Positions 25,349 to 36,577 of a DNA stretch of 64,000 bases are shown piece after piece. Position 1 is the first letter of the stretch. Each line of letters begins with the position of its first letter. The DNA is taken from NCBI GenBank assembly GCA_014925825.1, contig JACGCK010000001.1, forward strand, positions 1,546,085-1,610,084, given 5' to 3'. Below the pieces are notes generated by a model. That model ran no database searches, was not told the origin of the DNA, and worked only from the letters and a program-made list of their open reading frames with translations. A program made the translations under genes and the position numbers. This DNA comes from Pholiota molesta. Its lineage: Eukaryota; Basidiomycota; Agaricomycetes; Agaricales; Strophariaceae.

Positions 25349-28081
25349 ATGTCCGTAGAGCGCAGGCTTCCTCCTATAGAGACGCGACCACTGCTCTCTG
25401 ACGCGAGGCCTCCTTCCTACCACTCTACCGATGACGTCAATACCCCCACATCCCCCTCCCCAACTAGTCCACATTCGCCACCTTTAAACAACTTTTCAAA
25501 TGCGGATGTGCGCTGGATTCTCGCAGGGTTATGGTCCGCTGTTTTGCTGGGCGCTTTCGACGGTACGAGGTCAGATATATCCTATGCTCACTTTCTTTAA
25601 ATACTGGATATTCTAGGAACCGTCGTTGCTACTCTGTTAACGCCGATTGGGAGTGAATTTAAAGCTTCAAACCAAGCATCGTATATTGGTACATCCTATC
25701 TGTTATCCGTATGCTGCTTTACACCTCTCTATGGTAAGTGTGATAACATCTCGTCATAAGAACCAATGGATTGACCAACAAACTAGGACGACTGGCTGAC
25801 ATTCTTGGACGTAAAGGAGCCATGTTATTAGCACTATCACTCTTTGGTATGTCCATACCGATTTAGGCAACGCGACCATATATTAACCCTTGCAAATGAC
25901 AGGTTTCGGCACGATAGCTTGCGGCATGGCCCCATCTATGAATACGCTCATAGCCGCCCGCGCTGTGGCGGGTATGGGAGGTGGAGGGTCAGTTCATCGT
26001 TCATCAACTTTTTCTCCTTCATATTTCTATTCTCGTCGCGTCTCGTCTAATTAAACGTGCATTTTAGTGTCATGACAGGTAAACATCAGATGGCAATCGT
26101 GAATGCAACAATAAAGCCCCTGACCTACGTTCCTTCAGTTTCCAGTATAGCTGTTACGGACCTGATCCCACTGTAAGAACGCCTAGTGAGAATATTAGAA
26201 TTCGTCGTACTGAACATTTTGCAGCAAACAACGAGGACTGTACCAAGGCATGGCCAACATGTAGGTTTTGGCAGATAATGTCAAACAACGCCGCTAATCG
26301 AAAGTTGTAGATTGTTCGGTCTAGGCGCGGGTTTAGGTGGACCTTTAGGTGGCTGGGTGAACGATACGTTTGGATGGTACGTTTATTGAAGACTGAACAG
26401 TAACCAACTCTAATTTTACTATGTTAGGCGCTTTGCGTTCTACATGCAGGTTTGTCGATTGTGTCATCGGCGTTTCCGTTCAAAGCTAATTTTAACATAG
26501 GCACCCGTGCTGATGTTCAGTTTCATCGTAGTCGCGACGAAGGTTAACATTCAGCTTCCACACGAGGTTGAAGATCAAATGCTGTCGGACAAATTACGTC
26601 GTATCGACTTTCTAGGTTCCATAACGCTTGTCGGAGCGGTTGGCTGTCTTCTTCTCGGATTTAGCTTGAAATCTACGGAAGAGATGCATGGTCAGATCCC
26701 ATTGTCGTTGGACTGTTATTTGGCAGCGTTATTTTTGCTTTCCTTTTTGTGTTGGTCGAAAAATATTGGGCCCCATACCCTGTCATGCCTTTACGACTTA
26801 TAACCCAAAGGACCCCTCTGGCTGTAGCAGTTTCCAATCTTTTACCAGCATGTCTGCATTTTCCATGGTATGAGTCTTCCTTCATCTTCCATGTAAATTC
26901 TAAATCATTCTCTAGCTTTATAACGCCCCTCTAGTGAGTAGTGGTACAGTATTATACTGGCGATAGCTCACAGAAATTGTAGTATTTCTCTGCCGTCAGA
27001 CTGAACTCAGCAGCGGTGGCCGGTATGTCCTATTCAAACGTTTGAATGCTAAGAATTCCTGATTTAACCTCGTTCCCAAGGTCTCCATTTGTTGCCGCAC
27101 TCCGTGAGCTTTTTTAGCTGTTCTATGTCGAGTGCGTCGTGTTGATCGGTTCCAGATTGCTATCTCCACTGGTAGTGTCTTCGCTGGCTGGTGAGTGCTT
27201 GTAATACTCTAAGTTCTTGAATTCTTGCGAGGTCCTTGGCTTCTTTTTAGGCTAATGCGCCGGACGGGGAAATTGTACACATTGACGCTAGTGTCTTGCG
27301 GTATGAGCGTTCTGGCGAGCACTCTTGCGAGTCTCTGGAGCGAAAATTCTTCTTCATTTCATCTTTGGGTTGATCTCATACCCCAGGGCTTCGGAATGGC
27401 GAGCTTCATTACGAGTACATTGATTGTGGGCTTTTCCATGAATGTTGTTTCGTAATTGTCATCTCAATCCTGTTTTGTCAGGCGATGATTGCCAATGTCT
27501 ATAAAGAAGACATGTCTGTGGCTATTGGAAGTACGTGGTCCTGGCAATAAAGTATGGCTTTTAATTTAACACCTCTATTCCAGTTACTTACCTTTTCAGG
27601 ACGACGGGTCAAGTCCTTGGTGTTAGTTTAGGCGGCGCTGTCCTGCAGGCTGTTCTACTCCAGAAGTTACGGACACGGATACAGGGCCCGATGCAGCGCA
27701 GGTGTGTGATTTCTTGTATATGATCATGCCAAAGATACGATGACTTTTCATAGATTATATATGCCATACGGTGATACATATTATTGAGGATCGAGCTATG
27801 CGAATCAAGCAGACTGACTTCGTTTAAAGTCACACAGCGCAGATTATACCCAGTTTAGAGCCACATCTGCGAAAAGCTGCAGTGGACTCTTACGCGGACG
27901 CCTTACGCGTCGTTTTTATTTGTCAAGCAGCAGTCGGATTTTTAGGATTTCTCGCCTGCCTACCGATTCAGGAAAGTGCATTACCGTATGTCATTTGATG
28001 TCTCAACATCATTGCGAGGAGCTAATATTTCGAGATAGAGGTACTCCAGCGGCGGAGCAAGGAAGAAATTCCCGGAATTAA
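25349..28081 (+). CDS. MFS transporter, DHA2/Fnx1-Vba-like
   Basis: A gene of a dozen or more short exons encoding a 14-helix major facilitator of the drug:H+ antiporter-2 type, close in style to vacuolar basic amino acid transporters (Fnx1/Vba). After a ~50-residue Pro/Ser-rich cytosolic start come helix 1 (WILAGLWSAVLLGAFDGT), VVATLLTPIGSEF, the loop 2-3 motif GRLADILGRKGAM, ARAVAGMGGGG, LIPLKQRGLYQGMANI, GLGAGLGGPLGGWVNDTFGW and FAFYMQAPVL. Later exons give LHLLPHS, GWLMRRTGKLYTLT, ANVYKEDMSVAIG and TTGQVLGVSLGGAVLQAVLL, ending DALRVVFICQAAVGFLGFLA. The frame breaks at about 26691 (EEMH to SDPIVVGLLF; one T restores it) and at about 27691 (IQG to PDAAQ). The substrate is not readable from the sequence. 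Confidence 0.83.
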
Positions 28082-28281
28082 GAGTGTGCAGGGCACAGGG
28101 GCAGCGAACGCGTTTAATTGCGTTGTACAATTAGTTAATGTATTTCTACATAAACCTCCAAAAACATTTGGAAAATGTTGCGACCTTTTATCCTGCGTGA
28201 TTCGCCCTGGGTGTTGAGCACGAGTAGCGCGATGGCGCGGTTGAATTACTGAAGGAATAATTTGGTTCGGAGTATTTTATT

Positions 28282-28524
28282 TCACTCGTTGTGGACTTTT
28301 TCTTCGATCCACCTTCGGGGGCGCTTCACCACTTTCACTTCTCCGCTCTCCATGGAAGGTCCTTGTGGGTCGCTATCAGAGAAGCGTGTTCGATCTGGTC
28401 GGACAGGACATGGAAGAATATTTGAAGCGGAAACGGTTAAACAGGCGGCCAGAAACGTGAAACCGAAGAGAGACGAGACGAATGAACGACGTTGGGTTAG
28501 GCGAAGAACTTTGTGGATGGACAT
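28282..28524 (-). CDS. Small single-pass, probably mitochondrial, protein (80 aa)
   Basis: A single-exon frame of 80 codons. It has a basic N-terminus (MSIHKVLRLTQRRS), one hydrophobic span (FVSSLFGFTFLAACLTVSAS), the sequence NILPCPVRPDRTR and a basic end KRPRRWIEEK. This layout fits a small mitochondrial inner-membrane or assembly protein, but I cannot name the family. The antisense frame in the same place is less protein-like. The start at 28524 is 215 bp from the uS14m start on the other strand, so the two probably share a promoter region, which supports a mitochondrial role by context only. Confidence 0.55.
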   Translation of the reverse strand: MSIHKVLRLTQRRSFVSSLFGFTFLAACLTVSASNILPCPVRPDRTRFSDSDPQGPSMESGEVKVVKRPRRWIEEKVHNE

Positions 28525-28739
28525 TCTCTATCTGAAAGGATAAGTTGTGCGTTATTCAACCAGAAAGAGAGCATACTTAGCATATGTCCATATCTATGGG
28601 ACCCCTTCGAGTTTCGTAGTTCCTGTGGATGATTGAGAGCAGACGCCAACGTGAAGTTTCCGATTCACACCGTGTTTGTGACTATTTACGATGCAGTGAT
28701 TTGCTCCTCCGGACTGCAAACATCTTCCCCACCATCATC

Positions 28740-29094
28740 ATGCCCAGTGCTCGAGTAATCCGCGACATTAAAGCTCGGCATGGCGTTCGCGCCAACGAAA
28801 TCGCTCGAAGAGCATACCTATTTGTCGCCCGAAATGAGACTCTGTCTCCCCAAGTTCGTCACCACGCTCAATTGCAATTGAACACATTTGGGAGGTATAC
28901 GCGTCCCACTACCGTCAAGAATCGCTGTGTCGAGTCTGGACGAGGTCGTGGTATTATCTCAGAGTTTGGCTTGTCAAGAGTACGTGCAGTTGTTAGTTGT
29001 ATGCATTATACCGCTGACTAGCTCTCAATAGTTCCAATTCCGTCTTAAAGCGTTGGCGGGTGAGCTTCCTGGTGTCAACAAGGCTTCCTGGTGA
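28740..29094 (+). CDS. MRP2: Mitochondrial small-subunit ribosomal protein uS14m
   Basis: Two exons, 28740-28979 and 29032-29094, give 100 aa, the normal length. uS14m sits in the head of the mitochondrial small ribosomal subunit. The frame starts MPSARVIRDIKARHGVRANE. It carries the conserved S14 end: NRCVESGRGRGIISEFGLSR, then after the intron FQFRLKALAGELPGVNKASW. The Cys residues of zinc-binding S14 forms are not kept as a pair, as in many mitochondrial and eubacterial C- forms. The start was chosen because it gives the family-like N-terminus; a longer in-frame frame from 28629 is possible but its extension is not family-like. The gene symbol follows the yeast orthologue. Confidence 0.9.
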
Positions 29095-29239
29095 TTTAGG
29101 TACGTTGTCTACACTATCGTTAATGACAACCAATATGAATGACATTGAACAGATATCCTATTATAATATAATCCTTTATGTCAATATAAAATAATCCAGA
29201 GCAAAGCTTGAAGCGAAGTCCCTAAATGTTCTTGTGGCC

Positions 29240-31071
29240 TTAGACAAGGCCTGTCCGATCGTCTGGCAAAACCAACTCAGGCTCCCCCCGCTCTCTCCTC
29301 CACCGATTCGTAATCCTCAGCACGGGCGCGTCTATAAGGAAACTGGGAAAAAAATGATTAATGAAATGCAGCAGGCGGTGAAGCAATCACTGACCTGTAT
29401 TTACGAATGAATTTCTCGCCAACTTCCCAATTGCTATGAGCCAGAACGTCATCTCCGTGGATAATCACCGATTGGCGAAGGTCCATCATGCAGTCGGCCA
29501 ACTCAAAGCGCTCTGTCAAGGCCGTAAGCATTAGATAAATGAGGAACTATATGGTTTCATACGTCGCAGCAAGATCATACGATCTCTTAATTCTGGATGT
29601 AGGACGACATCGACAACGCTTTCTAATAAAGAAAAGCGCGTTAAAATACAGTTATTTGCTTTATCAAGTTATGATAAATACCATGGGGAATAGTCCTATA
29701 TTTCTAAATTAATATGACATTAAATGATGTGGCCCCAAGAAAGAGACTTGCCTTTGCACGATAGTAGGTCGCAAAGAGGCAGGTAGACAATATGACGAAT
29801 TTCGTTTGTAGTTTTCAAGGTGATAACTAGATCGCTGTCAAGAGCGTGAATTTTCCAAGGTGATGGGACTTACTGAATCAATTTATACGCTTCAGTTTTC
29901 TTTGGGTCATCCTCGAGTTCTATCTCGTCAGAGGCACCACCATCAGCTGGTTCTTGTACTCTTTGTTGACTATGGGAGCCGGAAGATGGTGAATCATACG
30001 TTGAGGATGACACCCTTTGATCTATATTGAGGTTGACTCCAGGCAAGTAATTTGACTGATATCCGTCAATATTGGAGCCTCCAGCACCATTGTATTGCGT
30101 TGAGCCGCCTGTGGGGGATTGTTGCATGAACATTTGGGATCCATTGGAACGCATTAAATCATTGAACATTCCGTTTCGATCAGCTCGAGCAGTTGGCGGG
30201 TACAGGGGTGGAGGCTGAATGGTGGGAGGCATTGAAACCAGCAACGAGAATCCGTTCTGATTGTCTTTCGCGTCGTTCTCATCTCCGCGCGGCTTTTTGG
30301 GGCGAGGACCAGTATGCTCGTCTTCAGCAGATCGCTTTTGAGGCTGAGAGGTCGTATTCGAACCTTCAGCCTCTGTCGCATGCTGCTTCTTTCGACGATG
30401 ATAACCTTCCCAAGCGGTGTCTGTCTCTGACTTGTTGATAAAATCATTGAAATCACCAAGATCCCAGCCAAGTTTTGGTAGCAAACCACCCGCTCCGTCT
30501 CCAATAAAGGAAGCTAAACTCCTTAGAAGATTGCGAAGGGTTTGGTTTTCTGCCATCAAATCTATATAACGTGCAAATAAGAATAGCTCAGCTTCGTGAC
30601 ATCATGACGCCCACCTTTCAGCATATTTCGCATTTCACCTAGGGCTTCATCTTTGCCACCAGAGAGGATTTCAACGCGAGCCTCTAAGTCGCGGATCTGA
30701 ATGAACGACAACAATTGAGCCCGATTGATCGGACAAGGGATAACTAGATCGTGACAAACCCTTTGCTGCTTTCTCAATCGAAACTCCCTCTGGGCGATGC
30801 GATTTTGGTCCCGGCGTGCAGCCTGAGAGCTAGTATTGGAAAGATTGATTACGATGGGGACCGAACGACTATTATGGGCCGAGGGCTCACTTTGGATTTT
30901 TCTTCCGGCCAGGCTTTCCAGGTGGATTGGTATCTCCTGCGCGCGAGTCGAAGTCAGATTCCTAGACACAAAGGAGTGAGCAAAGAGCATGCATGGTATG
31001 AGCTAGCTACATACCTCGAAGTCATTGGATTCGCTGCGCTCTCTGAACTTTGGTTCCTGTCCACTGGGCAT
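29240..31071 (-). CDS. bZIP transcription factor with DUF3425-type C-terminus
   Basis: Ten exons: 31071-31015, 30961-30891, 30829-30760, 30696-30615, 30561-29874, 29826-29752, 29695-29682, 29622-29563, 29512-29395 and 29342-29240. All phases agree, 445 aa. The basic region is SQAARRDQNRIAQREFRLRK, followed by leucine-zipper heptads (IRDLEARVEIL, MRNMLKDLMAENQTLRNLL). A Ser/Gln/Pro-rich middle includes a basic nuclear-signal candidate (RPKKPRGDEN). The C-terminal domain matches the fungal bZIP-linked DUF3425 pattern: LENYKRNSSYCLPASLRPT, HPELRDRMILL, DLRQSVIIHGDDVLAHSNWE, FLIDAPVLRITNRWRRERG. Exon 7 is only 14 nt, and the intron before it begins with GC (CAAAG/GCAAGT) and ends ATATAG. The target genes are unknown. 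Confidence 0.9.
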
Positions 31072-31587
31072 GCTGGGTGATTGAGTGAGAGGGATTACGA
31101 AGAACCGTTTATATTACGAAGGCAGAATTTGCATACGCACGTCGTCGGCTGCCCACGCCAAATATGCTTCAACATCAACAAGCTGCACAGCTTTCACCTA
31201 TGCATCTTATCAGATCCAGCATCTTATCTACGTGCCTTGCAGTCGCCCGAATACAGCGGATGCCCTTCGTTTACTACGCCGTGCACGACTTTAAGTTCCA
31301 GCTAATAGTAACTGATACATTTGTTTCTCTGATGATCGATGACTCGCCACCAGGAGTATGAAAATTTTTCGTGTGAGTCATACATACACTGCATATTGGG
31401 AAGAAATCAACCATCGATAGATTCACTAATGTGGTGTGAGCTCAAGAAAATCGAACAATGCAATGGATACTAGGATACGGAGTAGATACTGTATTAGATT
31501 GCATATTGGGAGCTCGACATCACCTAGGGCCTATGAACTTGTTGTACAACTGATGTGACGGTAGCATGTCTGGTTTGAACAAAACGT

Positions 31588-31960
31588 TTAGGTCAAAGCA
31601 AACTCGTCGCGACATTCCTGCCAGGAAAATCGACGACCGAAAGACTCCCCAATAGCAAAAGCCAAAGTGCGAAAGGAAACAACACTTTTTCTACCAAAAA
31701 AAAGGGAAGGAGGTTGGTTCTTGAGAGTACAGTGCGGCGAAGTCCACAAAGAAGGAAGCGCCGTAATTCGTCCTACTAGTTTGTCGAAATCGGCTGAGTA
31801 TACAACTGAGGGCGTATAGGCAATAACATACAAGAAGAGGCTTTCAGGCCCTTCATTGGTAAGCCAGACGACGGGGAGCACCGAGCATGCCAGTTGCTCA
31901 TCAAAATTGTAGTCGTGATTGATGGGGTCTCGACCGTATAATAGGTCGTCAGATAGTGTT
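31588..31960 (-). CDS. Hypothetical protein, possibly one base missing
   Basis: The frame from about 31945 down to 31588 is protein-like: SDDLLYGRDPINHDYNFDEQ, then LPVVWLTNEGPESLFLYVIA and SADFDKLVGRITALPSLWTS. The family is not recognised. A good start, MNTI, lies just upstream at 31960 but in the next frame, and one added base near 31948 would connect them. The last ~40 residues (SLFFGRKSVVSFRTLAF onward) are less convincing and could be intron. I consider this a likely real but small gene of unknown role. Confidence 0.4.
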
Positions 31961-32044
31961 CATCTTGGAGAGTCGCGGTGGTGAAAATAAAAGTTACACA
32001 GTATGATACATTCAGGGGATATGTTGAAAATCAAGGGGTCCAGA

Positions 32045-33320
32045 AAAGGTGGGCAGATTAGGTGTCACCGAGCTTCAAATTGCACCACTGTCGCAGCAAG
32101 TAAGTTTCTGTAAAGGCTATCAAGCTAGAGAGTACGTACTCCGCTTTGTCCTCTTCTTATACATAATGCGGTGTCCGCATTCTCTACACCGAATAGGTTC
32201 TCGTGGTTTGATTTCATTTTTGGCACTGCAATCTGGGATAGCAAGGACAATCACGATCGTTGCCACAAATCGAGAAACCTTGATAGCTACCTGCACACAG
32301 GTACTCCATTGTCTCTCTCGGAGGCTGGGCGTAAGACGGTTGTTGACCGCCGCTGTTGGGAGGAGCGCCTTGCTGTTGTGAGTTCATTTGAGATGGTGAG
32401 TGTTGTGTGAAAAAGCACTAGTGGCTGTGCACGTATGTTTCCCGTTCAAGTGAAAGTATTTGTCAGCATTGATGGTATGTTTGCCACCGTGATAGCCTCT
32501 CAGCGCTGAAACAATACTTATCTTCTCGAGGTGTAGTAACAGATTCTACATGTATGTTCGAAATGCCATTCCATGCCACTCCAGTTGGTAACGACTTGAC
32601 CATGGTTTTCGGGGTTGCATGAACGCCCATGAAGTCGCTGAATCGCTGTGATACTAACATCATTCTGTTACAGAAATGACAAGACAAGAGTTGCGAATCC
32701 GTTGTTACTGTTGCATCCTCGATCAGAAAATGCCTCGCTTTCGTTCGGACGGTGATATACACTTGATTTCAAGTCAGTATCCACATCTACAGAATATATT
32801 TGTGTTTCTGTGTTGTTGGACGGCGGCTGTACAGATCCGAGTGGGAACCGAAATCCTTGACACCTTTGTCGAAGACAGGGTAAGAAGTGGCAAGTGGCAA
32901 AAGCCTTTCAGAGTTGACGTTGTTGGAAACGGCTCTTCACAGAAAGGCTTTTGTGGTAAGCAGCCGGTGTAGCTGGTTAATACTGGTGCCGGATCTTTTG
33001 TTACAAGTTGACTTCCCTTTATTGTGTCTCGCATTCTGCGAAATACTGTTTCTGACAACAGTCGGAAGCCCATCGGTACCAGCAACCATATTCCATCTGA
33101 CATCATGCCTCCACACACACCTCCACATACTCATCCCCTTGGAAGGAGCAAAACGGGTCTATTTTCTCTTCTGGTTGTTCCGAATGCAGAAAAATGCATC
33201 ACCTTGCCGACCATTATTGATACTGGTCACCATTTTGGTCTTTGCGACGAGAGGTGTAGCCCGCACGCCGTGATAATTGTAACCTCTTCGCTTGACAACA
33301 TAACCGTGGGTTGTCTCTAA
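32045..33320 (+). other. Possible exons of an unknown plus-strand gene
   Basis: Two stretches look more coding than their surroundings: 32171-32400 ([19 protein letters not shown], then [20 protein letters not shown]) and 32820-32960 (VQIRVGTEILDTFVEDRVRS then GKWQKPFRVDVVGNGS). Consensus donors exist nearby (for example GTAAGTTT after 32100), but I could not join the pieces into a single frame. No family is recognised. Confidence 0.2.
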
Positions 33321-33441
33321 GGTGAAAAGGACGCCTTTATAGCTGAGCACATTTTCGCTTGGTTGTCTTCAAGGTTGTTCGTTGCCCTTCCCTCATTCCG
33401 CTCATTGCTATATTCACTTTCCTTTTAATATCTCGCACAGA

Positions 33442-34404
33442 ATGGCCTCTCTGCCTTCCTTCGTCGAACTCATGGCTTCTCTAGGCTTGGAACAAACAAA
33501 AGCAGCCCCCGTTGTCGAGAGATCTCCTTCACCTGCTCCAAGTTCTTGTCCAGGATCGCCTTGCTCTACTGAGAACAGGGACCTTCCACCACTCCGATCT
33601 ACTTCCAGTCCATCTCTCAGCTTGAAGGATGCCACCAACACCAAGCATCGAGCGCGATACTCTCCATATTCTGCTGCAGTGGTACGATTCTATTTTCTGA
33701 ACTGTTGTCAGGGACGATATCTTATGCATATCAATAATAACAGCCTTTAACCAAGAGGAGGGACAGTTTATCTTCTGTGTCATCTTCCGATTTCGATTCT
33801 TCTCCCTTGAGTGCAGTATGTGTCCCTGGATCGTTTAATTCTATTTCAAAATCTCATATCACCGCTCTACCAGACGTTCTTCCTACCTAGCCGACCGACA
33901 TCATCCCGTCCTAGGCGCTACCGCAATAAACCTTCTGTGAACACGTACGGTTCATCAAGCGATCTTGCAGCCGACACTCCTATTTCGACCTACGTTCGCC
34001 GGAAAACTCCTGGCACCTCGCCCACATCACCGTCTTTCAGTCGCGATAGTGGATACGAGTCGTCCTCTCCAGATCAGATGCCGTTCTCCATACCCAGCCT
34101 TCCTATGCTCCTACCACACTCAGCGAGCTCAGATTCATTCCCACATACACCATCCTCAGACCTTGACATGTCTGACTCCAGATCCTCCTCGCCCACAATT
34201 GCCGTAAAATCTCTGTCTGACATCATCGATGGTACAGATTACTACCGCTTCATTCGTACCAGGCGTATTGGAACCCGGATCTCAACACCTTCTCGACCCA
34301 AGGAGCTCAGGAATCTTCCTCGGCGAAAGCAAGTCTTCGATCCTCTGCTTAAACAGGAAACTTGTAGCTCCGTCTTTCTCTTCCTTCATTTCTGTGTACA
34401 TTAG
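33442..34404 (+). CDS. Ser/Pro-rich disordered protein of unknown function
   Basis: Three exons: 33442-33681, 33744-33815 and 33874-34404, joined in phase, 280 aa. The N-terminus has one hydrophobic/helical segment (MASLPSFVELMASLGLEQTK). The rest is Ser/Pro/Arg-rich and low in hydrophobic residues (SPSPAPSSCPGSP, SVSSSDFDSSPLS, DSGYESSSPDQMP). It ends with a more ordered, basic part (KSLSDIIDGTDYYRFIRTRR, PSRPKELRNLPRRK). The start is the first ATG after a TATA-poor, pyrimidine-rich leader and has a fair context. I recognise no family. The many SP and SxxS sites suggest it may be a kinase substrate, but that is inference. Confidence 0.6.
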
Positions 34405-34788
34405 AGATTACATATGTACTTATTGATTCATTTCCGGACACTTGTACCTACATCAATCAAAATTTGGCATCCATACCACGCTCTTTATCTTTTTGGGTTG
34501 CTAGTTCTTGTCTCCAATTCCACCGCACTCGTTTATCATACCCTTTGTTGGATTTTTTCCTGCTTCTCGAACATACTCTTTTTGTCCACCAGGAACACTC
34601 GGTTCTCCACATATAGGCATTATCCATTTTCAAATACCCGCTTACTATGTATATAAGTAGGCACGGTAACCCCACAATACAAATGGATTCAAACGGAATG
34701 CGGAAATGGATATTCTAGATCTTAGCAACCAGGTGAGCCTTATGTAGCGCTCATGGATTCGAGAGCATCCGTAAAATTCGGAGCAAGG

Positions 34789-36242
34789 TCAATCATGGTC
34801 ATCTTCCTCAGGTCCAGGACATTGCTGCTGCATCTCTTCCTCACTCTCGTATGTGACGCCGCACCAAAAGCAGTATGCGTGTTTATCACGTAGATATGAT
34901 AGCACGAGATGAAGGCGATCCTGTGCCTGAACAGGGAAAAGAAGTCAGTAAAACGGCGTCATCTCCGGTCCAATTAAAGATTTGCGAACCTGGAGACGCA
35001 GGAACTGTGTGGCCTCTTCCAGAAGCTCAGGAGAAAATTGATCCTCAGCGGCTCCCGATGACTTCACATTTTCGGGGCGCTCTTCTGTAAGATCATCATC
35101 GTCGTTGATGGGCTGCAATGCATCAACTTGCATTTGTTTTCGCAGGCGATTCTGTATTGTGTCTCCTTGACGCTCATGAATTACGGGAAGATTACTATGA
35201 AGTGTTAATGCTTCTAGTAATCCAGCGGGGAATGTATCGCGGTTGTTGGGATTAAGCCATAGAATATTGAACTAGACAGTGCAAAATATCAGCTTTCTGT
35301 TGGAATTCCCCAGAGCAACTGTATAAAGCTGTTTAACTGGGGACAAGGACGATATCTCATGCTCACCGATTTCCCCATTTGCTCGTCCAAAGATACGCAG
35401 GTGCGTTGGGCTGGAACTAAGTAAAATAGGAAACCAGAAGGTTAAGACGCGTGTCTCCGAAGAGATGGAGCAGATCCAGATTGTGAACGTACCTAATCTG
35501 CCTTCTGCCTGTCGATTCTTGTACTCATCTCTGGCGCGATCGCGGAAATCGCGATGATCCATGTCTTTGGCCATCTTCGCCATCTTGGATAGCCTTTCCG
35601 CGGCGCTGGGCGAGCGCGCACGCTTACCGAGTCCAATACCCTTTCTCCCTATTATAGGTAAAATATCCTGAAATCAGTTGCCGCGAAACAGCCACGATGG
35701 GCGTCACCCAAAATAGAAGAACTTGGGCGAGACTGACCTTCCCATTCCTGCAACGGCAACGGCTCGGTTTTGTGTTTTGTCCGCGTCTCTCGAGATACAG
35801 TGATATGCGCGTCGCTCGTTGATACTGCGTCAAGGGCGCCTGTCAATGGAGATGAAATGGGCTTTTGTTCGTTGCTAGCGGACGATGCAACGTTGATTGG
35901 GGGGCTAGAAGATGCCTCGTCCTGGTCGGCTGTGTTTCCAAGTGACTGCCCAGGCTTGAAGCCCATCTTCATCATTATCGAGAGCGCCTTGTTAGTCGTG
36001 CCAGACCCAGAAGCCTCTTCTTCCTTTGCGCGCTCGAAAAGGGACTTGCTGAGACCCTCTTCGCGAGCTTCGAGCTCAAGCTGCCGCCTGCTTTTACGCC
36101 TGTTCTCTTCATTCTTTATTTGCGCCTTCTTCTTGGCTTCTTTGCGCAGCTGCGAATAGCTCAAGGGCTGTGATGAAGCGGCAGAAGTATTCACTATGAA
36201 CTTTTCCGAGAGATAGTCGTCGTCATCATCATCCGCAGACAT
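34789..36242 (-). CDS. GPATCH11: G-patch domain protein 11 (GPATCH11/CCDC75)
   Basis: Five exons: 36242-35738, 35648-35493, 35416-35367, 35271-34990 and 34926-34789; the frame is continuous, 376 aa. GPATCH11 has a G-patch that partners with a DEAH helicase in RNA processing, and the human protein is also linked to kinetochores. The N-terminus is acidic (MSADDDDDDYLSEKFIV), followed by a charged coiled coil (KKKAQIKNEENRRKSRRQLE). The G-patch is split: ALSIMMKMGFKPGQSLG, and after an insert of about 65 residues RKGIGLGKRARSPS. Next comes the family block DFRDRARDEYKNRQAEGRL. The end carries the C-terminal motif (AYCFWCGVTYESEEEM, then CPGPEEDDHD), which is shared with the human protein. The insert inside the G-patch, rich in Ser/Thr, is unusual compared with animal forms. 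Confidence 0.9.
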
Positions 36243-36577
36243 GGTTGAACAAATAAAGAATCAATATCGCGCCCCTCTTTTGGGAAACGTGACCATCCTT
36301 TAGCTCCTCATGGCCGGTCATTTGTCGTGTGCTCAGAGTTTAAAAAGTAAAGCGGTAGCGATGACATTAAAATCAAAACGAAATCGCAATACGGGATGAA
36401 CAAGGATGAACTAAAACGGAACCAGACCGTGGAAGTGGATAAGTGCAAAGAACAACAAGGATCAGCTATCATAGACACATATCACACTATTGGGAAGAAA
36501 GCGAGAATGAAGGGGCATGTAATGTGGAGAGTTTTTACCATAGGAGTCGTCAAGGCATTAGTCATGAGCAAATATCA

